From Piscicola geometra (Eukaryota > Annelida > Clitellata > Hirudinida > Piscicolidae), in assembly GCA_943735955.1 (NCBI GenBank), contig OX030957.1:13213517-13277516 (forward strand): a DNA stretch of 64,000 bases, given 5' to 3'. The notes beneath the pieces are model-generated. The model ran no database searches, was not told where the DNA came from, and saw only the letters and a program-made list of their open reading frames with translations. A program made the translations under genes and the position numbers. How positions within the stretch are numbered: position 1 is the first letter of the stretch; every line of letters begins with the position of its first letter. This document shows, one piece after another, positions 59,256-64,000 of this stretch.

Positions 59256-60992
59256 ATGGCTCAGTACAAGGGAGCAGCCAAGGAGGCCAGCAGAGCTATG
59301 AACCTGATAAAGAAGAGGCAGAAGGAGAGAGAGGAACTCGAGCTGAGGAAAAAGAAGATTGAAGAAGACTCTAAAGTATTAAGAATTTGTTATTTCATTG
59401 AATTTCTTCCCAACCTTTAATTCCACTAATAAAAGAATATATTAAAATATCATTAAAAAGCCTATATTTTATAAATTTTTCAAAGGTGGGGGTGATTGAA
59501 AAGAAGTTCGCAGTGCACTATGATGCAGTGGAGAACCAGCTGAAGAGTGACACCATTGGCCTGGTCACCCTCGACCAGATGAAGGCGAAGCAGGTGGGGC
59601 TGGTGTGGACTGGTAACCTTTGGTTGGTTAATTAATAATTATAAGAGTTTATTGAAATTTAAATGGTTAATTGCTTGATGTTATTAGGAAAATAAGTTAT
59701 AAATTATAATTAATACATTTAATTGAGTTAATAATAAATTAATATTTAATTAACTTAACAAGGATGAAGTGCTGAAGGAGCGAGAGAGGCAAATGGTGGC
59801 GATGAAGGAAATGGCGATGAGTGCTCAGTCCATGGAAAAGAACAAGGAAAAGACTCGGAAACAAGGTCCTCTGTCGTTCCACATGGATGAAGAAGAGGAG
59901 GAAGAGAAAGAAAGAGATGAAAAAGAAGAAAATAAAGATGATGATGATGATGATGATGATGCTGATGATGACAATATCACAAAAAATAAAACCCTAGAAA
60001 CCGAATCATCAAAAAGAAAAAAAGAATCAGACATCAGTGAGAACAAGCCAAAAAAGTTCAAAATGACCAAGTGTCCATTCGTCGACACGAGTTTCCTGCC
60101 CGACCGAGAGAGGGAGGAGGAGGAGGCGAGGATGCGTGAGGAGTTGCGGCAGGAGTGGACGCGGAAGCAGGAAGCAATCAAGGCCGAGGAGATCGAGATC
60201 ACGTACAGTTACTGGGATGGGTCGGGACATCGCAGGGTGTTGAGGATGCGAAAGGGTCACACCATCCAACAGTTCCTGCAGAAGTGTCTCGAGCAGCTGA
60301 AGAACGACTTCAATGAGTTGAAGAGTTCGTCTGTCGATCGTCTCATGTACATCAAGGTGATGATGATGATGTTGATGATGATGCAATTTTCAAATCATCC
60401 CAAATCCATTCGTTGTGTTCCCATAGACATTCCCCGGATTTGAATTGATTATTCACAATTTGATTTGAATCTCCACAATGATCCAACTCTCGAACCTCCA
60501 ACCACCAGGAAGACTTGATCATCGCACAACACTACTCCTTCTACGACTTCATCGTGACGAAGGCTCGTGGCAAGAGTGGTCCCCTCTTCAACTTCGACGT
60601 GCATGATGACGTCAGAATGATCAATGACGCAACCGTCGAGAAGGATGAGTCACACGCCGGCAAGGTTGGGCGATTTGTAACGGTCGTTAACTGTTTTAAC
60701 GATTGTAACTGTTTTTTCTTTTCTTAATCATCACCACCATCCCAACTACCATCATCATCACCACCCCCCTTCCTCCCACCACCACCACCACCACCCCCCA
60801 CCACCGCCACCATCATCATCACCACCATCACCACCCCCCACCACCACCATCATCACCACCACGCAGGTATGCTTGCGTAGCTGGTACGACAAGAACAAGC
60901 ACATCTTCCCGGCATCCCGTTGGGAGCCCTACGACCCGGATAAAGAGTGGGGCAAGTATACGGTGTCGGACAAGGAGGTCACCATTAAGTGA
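59256..60992 (+). CDS. FAM50A: FAM50/XAP5 family nuclear protein
   Basis: Five exons: 59256-59375, 59486-59593, 59763-60356, 60509-60664, 60867-60992; 367 aa (human FAM50A 339). Start [20 protein letters not shown] and later [82 protein letters not shown] are diagnostic of XAP5. The middle (exon 3) is a Glu/Lys/Asp-rich region with a long acidic run (about 59890-59975). FAM50 is a conserved nuclear protein that associates with the spliceosome C complex. The C-terminal tail past the family core is [10 protein letters not shown]. Vertebrates have two paralogs (A, B), so the symbol is by similarity. Poly(A) signal 61260-61265. Confidence 0.95.
60727..60862 (+). repeat. CCACCATCATCA simple sequence flush with FAM50 last acceptor
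   Basis: C/A-rich trinucleotide tract that ends at the acceptor ACGCAG of exon 5. Confidence 0.88.
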
Positions 60993-60997
60993 TGTGT

Positions 60998-61028
<31 letters not shown>

Positions 61029-61120
61029 AGTGTGTGTGTGTGTGTGTGGGGGGGGGTTATTTGTGTGTGTGGGTTGTTTGGGGGGGGGTTTGTGTGAGGG
61101 GTGTGTGTGTGGGTTAGGGG
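60993..61120 (+). repeat. GT/GGGG-rich stretch in FAM50 3'UTR
   Basis: GT repeat with G8-9 and G6-8 runs immediately after the stop codon. Confidence 0.9.
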
Positions 61121-61265
61121 ATGCTGTGGAAGAGCTTCCAGATTGCTTCTATGATACACTCCTCTCGTAAGTAACCCTCAACATAACCTGAGGTATCATT
61201 ACTAGGAATAATTAAAGTGGTGCCTACACCAGCTGGCATTTAAGACCCATGTGTGTGTGAATAAA

Positions 61266-63290
61266 CTTGGAGAATTGTAAGTTACTGTTGGCAAGTGTTA
61301 GTTTCAAGGGTTGCCATTGGTTCAAATATTCTGAGACCTTTGCCGTTTTTTATCTTTTTTCGAATTTGATTTCAAATATAATTTATTAAAAGCGACTTTT
61401 GTGTTAATTCATCTCATTTTCTGAAATTTAAATCAAATCTCTTAATTGTCAAATTTAAAATGTATTTTTTTCATGTGGAACGCACCTGTGTATAAGACGC
61501 ACATGTTAATCCACGAAATTTAAAATTTCATTTTAAAATCATAGACCATATCAGCGATCTGTTCCATTTAATCATACTAGTTAAAAATGGAAACAAAAAA
61601 TGGATAGTATATGGTATAGGGCATAATAAGTAAAACAATAATGCCATGTTTCATTTATTTGGAATATTGAAGAGTAATTATGAAATACAAATGTCTTTGA
61701 TGCTCGACCGACAGACTCATTTGTGGTGTCTTGCTGTTGAGGTTCGATGGGTAGTATGGCACATGAAAAGTGAAACGTTTATAATATATATTACGTTATA
61801 TATCGTTAATAATATTCGATAATTATATTCATCGTTGTACTATACTGTATTGTATTGTTCTGTATTGTTTTTTATTGTATTGTACTGTATTTTATTGTTT
61901 TGTATGGAAAAGCAATGAAGGAAATATGCATTTGAAGCACAGTGAGTTCCAGCACCAGCAACGAAAAACTCTTCAAAGACCGCGAAAACGATAGATTTTA
62001 GTGGAAAGTTGTCTTTTACAGATACCTCGCGGATAAGTTAATATAAAATTCAAGTTTATTAACAGTTTTATCAGATTAAATATTTTTAAACCTTAATTGA
62101 AAGTTTATTTCTTCACGTTTTAAAGATTCTCAGTTAAACTACTATCGTTTATAAATATTCAAGCATACATGTGAGATGAATAGCTTTTTATAAGAAAACT
62201 ACAATTATTAATGTTGATTTGTTTTAAATACTAAATTTAATATAATTTAAATTAGCTAAAATTTTTAGATAATATAATTTAGATTTAGTTTGTAACTACA
62301 TTGCTGCACACAGCTTATCAGTGAAATAATCTCAAATAGTAAGATAAAATTCGAAAAACTTTTCGACCTACAATTTTGCTCAATTAATACATGCATAGTT
62401 GTCAAAATGTTATATTTCAATAAATACAAAATATACGCATAAATTAGGGAATGTAGTTACTACACTCCCTAGCATAAATATACATACAAATGTATGAAGA
62501 TATAGAAATGCTAACGAAAGAATTCAATCTTTTCATGAATTTAACGAACGATTACCAAACCAAAAAGAAATACGTTTGAATTTACACCAAAAACGAACTT
62601 TCATAACGAAAAATCTCTTCAAATCTCCAGTGGTGAGAAAATTTGAGAATTTCTTCATGCTTTGTTTTTTTGGAGCGTTAAAGTTTTTCTGAAATTAAAA
62701 AAACGCCTAAGTAATGAAAAATAAAACTGGTTGATCTACGTTAAATTGCTCAACCCTGGAAGTATAGAATATGCAGATTATGGTTGAATGCCTTTTATAT
62801 ATTACAAATGGTAATATCTTAATTGGAAAATTCTTCAAATACATTGAATTGTGAAACAGTAACCACGCCAAAGAGTATTCGTTCAAATACATTGATTACA
62901 AGGACAGTAAGAAAAACATTTCTTTCTTATTTTAAAGTTGTAAAATACGTAAAGAAAGATTTAAAAACTTAGAAGGATGAAAAATGGTTTTCGATATTAC
63001 TGGTGTAATAAAAAGGATTATATATTTGTAAAAATCGATAATAACTATTGCTAAAGAATGCGTGTAATAAGATTGAAGATTGAGATTGACTAAGAATACT
63101 TTGAGGAAGAAGATTAGTTGCTTTAAAGCTATCCATATTGCGCTTCAAAGACAACTGTTAAATACGATTTTAAATCGCTGGAAATTGAAATGCAAATTCC
63201 TCTTCATTCGGTCCTTAGCAACGTTTTTCAAACCACAGTTTATGTCATTCTTGATGTTTTAAACTGCCACCAGCATTTTATCTGTCTTTG
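61266..63290. other. AT-rich intergenic DNA
   Basis: No supported gene. A TGTAT-type repeat is at 61840-61905 and a short hairpin (tagggaatgtagt/actacactcccta) at 62446-62473. Short open frames only. Confidence 0.45.
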
Positions 63291-63299
63291 GCTTCAATT

Positions 63300-63556
63300 A
63301 TTCATCATCATCATCACCTCATCATCATCATCACCTCACCACCATCATTGCATCAGCATCATCATCCTCACCTCATCATAATCATCATCATCATCATCAC
63401 ATCATCATCATCACCACATAAACATCAAACTCACATTTCTTTTCCTCCACACACGTACACCACCTCCATTGCTATCTTTTTATTTCAGCAATTTCCTCCT
63501 CCTCTTCCTCCTCTTATTCCTTCTTCTCCTCCTCCTCCTCATCCTCCTCTTCCTCA

Positions 63557-63588
<32 letters not shown>

Positions 63589-63715
63589 TTTCTCTTCCTC
63601 CTCCTCCTCTTCCTCCTCCTCCTCTTCATCTCCTCCTCCTCCTCCTCTTCTTCTTCATCTCCTCCTCCTCCTCCTCTTCTTCATCTCCTCCTCCATCTCC
63701 AACCTCTCAGGACTG
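63300..63715 (+). repeat. (CAT)n followed by (TCC)n microsatellites
   Basis: CAT/CAC tract 63300-63420, unique 70 bp, then a pyrimidine-only TCC/TCT tract 63485-63700. The latter is a homopurine/homopyrimidine stretch of about 200 bp. Open frames here are repeat artefacts. Confidence 0.95.
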
Positions 63716-64000
63716 ACCCTCCCTGTTCATACACAACTTCCTCATTTGTCTGATTACTGCTGTTGCGTTGTAGGCTTGCTGAAAATGAAATAAAAATAAA
63801 ATAATGATAAAAAAATAATAACTTTTTATTTATGTTAGGTATTTATTTTAATAAATATATTTTATTAAAATATACTTTTTTTAAATATTTACGTTCGGTT
63901 TGCAAATATTACACTGTGGGGAAATTACTAAAAAGCCTAATCAAAATGATCGAACTTATTTTTGTCCTTTCAAAAAGGAAAAAAAAATCAAAACGTGAAA
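63716..64000. other. AT-rich right edge
   Basis: No feature recognised up to the window end. Confidence 0.4.

Noticed and set aside
59825..60386. Minus-strand frames opposite FAM50 exon 3
   Set aside because: Shadows of a low-complexity Glu/Asp-rich exon.
63288..63753. Pro/Leu-rich proteins near the right edge
   Set aside because: Repeat translation of CAT and TCC tracts.

Overview
The window is nuclear DNA of a multicellular animal. Genes are split by many short, AT-rich introns with GT-AG (occasionally GC-AG) borders, the protein set is metazoan (TRIM-NHL, DAPK-type kinase, PEX5, angiotensin-converting-enzyme-like peptidase, F-type-lectin-like protein, eL18, FAM50), and the gaps hold LINEs, hAT and Mutator-like elements, SINEs and very many micro- and minisatellites. 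A lophotrochozoan (perhaps an annelid such as a leech, a group known to have soluble single-domain ACE) would fit, but the sequence alone does not prove it.

Layout. 1-1.4 kb: a 16-bp minisatellite and the 5' part of a RING-H2 gene (-). 3.1-6.4 kb: TRIM-NHL gene (+), with a CA tract of about 430 bp filling half an intron. 7.3-13.6 kb: nine-exon DAPK-family kinase (-) with arrays in most introns. 15.0-16.7 kb: OTU-domain gene (-). 17.8-24.5 kb: complete 16-exon PEX5 (+), with a non-autonomous hAT element and a tRNA-derived SINE in its introns. 24.8 kb: tRNA-Ala(CGC) (-). PEX5 and the tRNA are bracketed by two inverted copies of a roughly 650-bp repeat. 26.1-27.8 kb: intact Mutator-like transposase gene with a WRKY-like N-terminus and an Asn where the first catalytic Asp is expected. 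28.5-30.4 kb: LINE fragment and an integrase-fragment palindrome. 31.0-31.9 kb: secreted F-type-lectin-like gene (-) with a TATA box. 34.3-37.0 kb: LINE with a long open frame (-). 38.1-43.4 kb: 12-exon secreted ACE-like metallopeptidase (+). 44.1-51.2 kb: nested transposons (LINE split by hAT, then an RTE-like LINE). 51.4-52.9 kb: ribosomal protein eL18 (-). 53.2-57.5 kb: second LINE copy, interrupted by an insertion whose ends carry 28-bp perfect palindromes. 57.7-58.9 kb: intronless multi-pass membrane protein (-). 59.3-61.0 kb: FAM50/XAP5 (+). The rest is AT-rich or simple-sequence DNA.

The host genes are unrelated housekeeping, signalling and secreted functions with no operon-like logic. 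For the DAPK, PEX5, ACE, eL18, lectin and FAM50 models I checked exon phases by hand, and the summed coding lengths are multiples of three. One DAPK exon contains a G run (about 10260-10264) whose length decides its frame.
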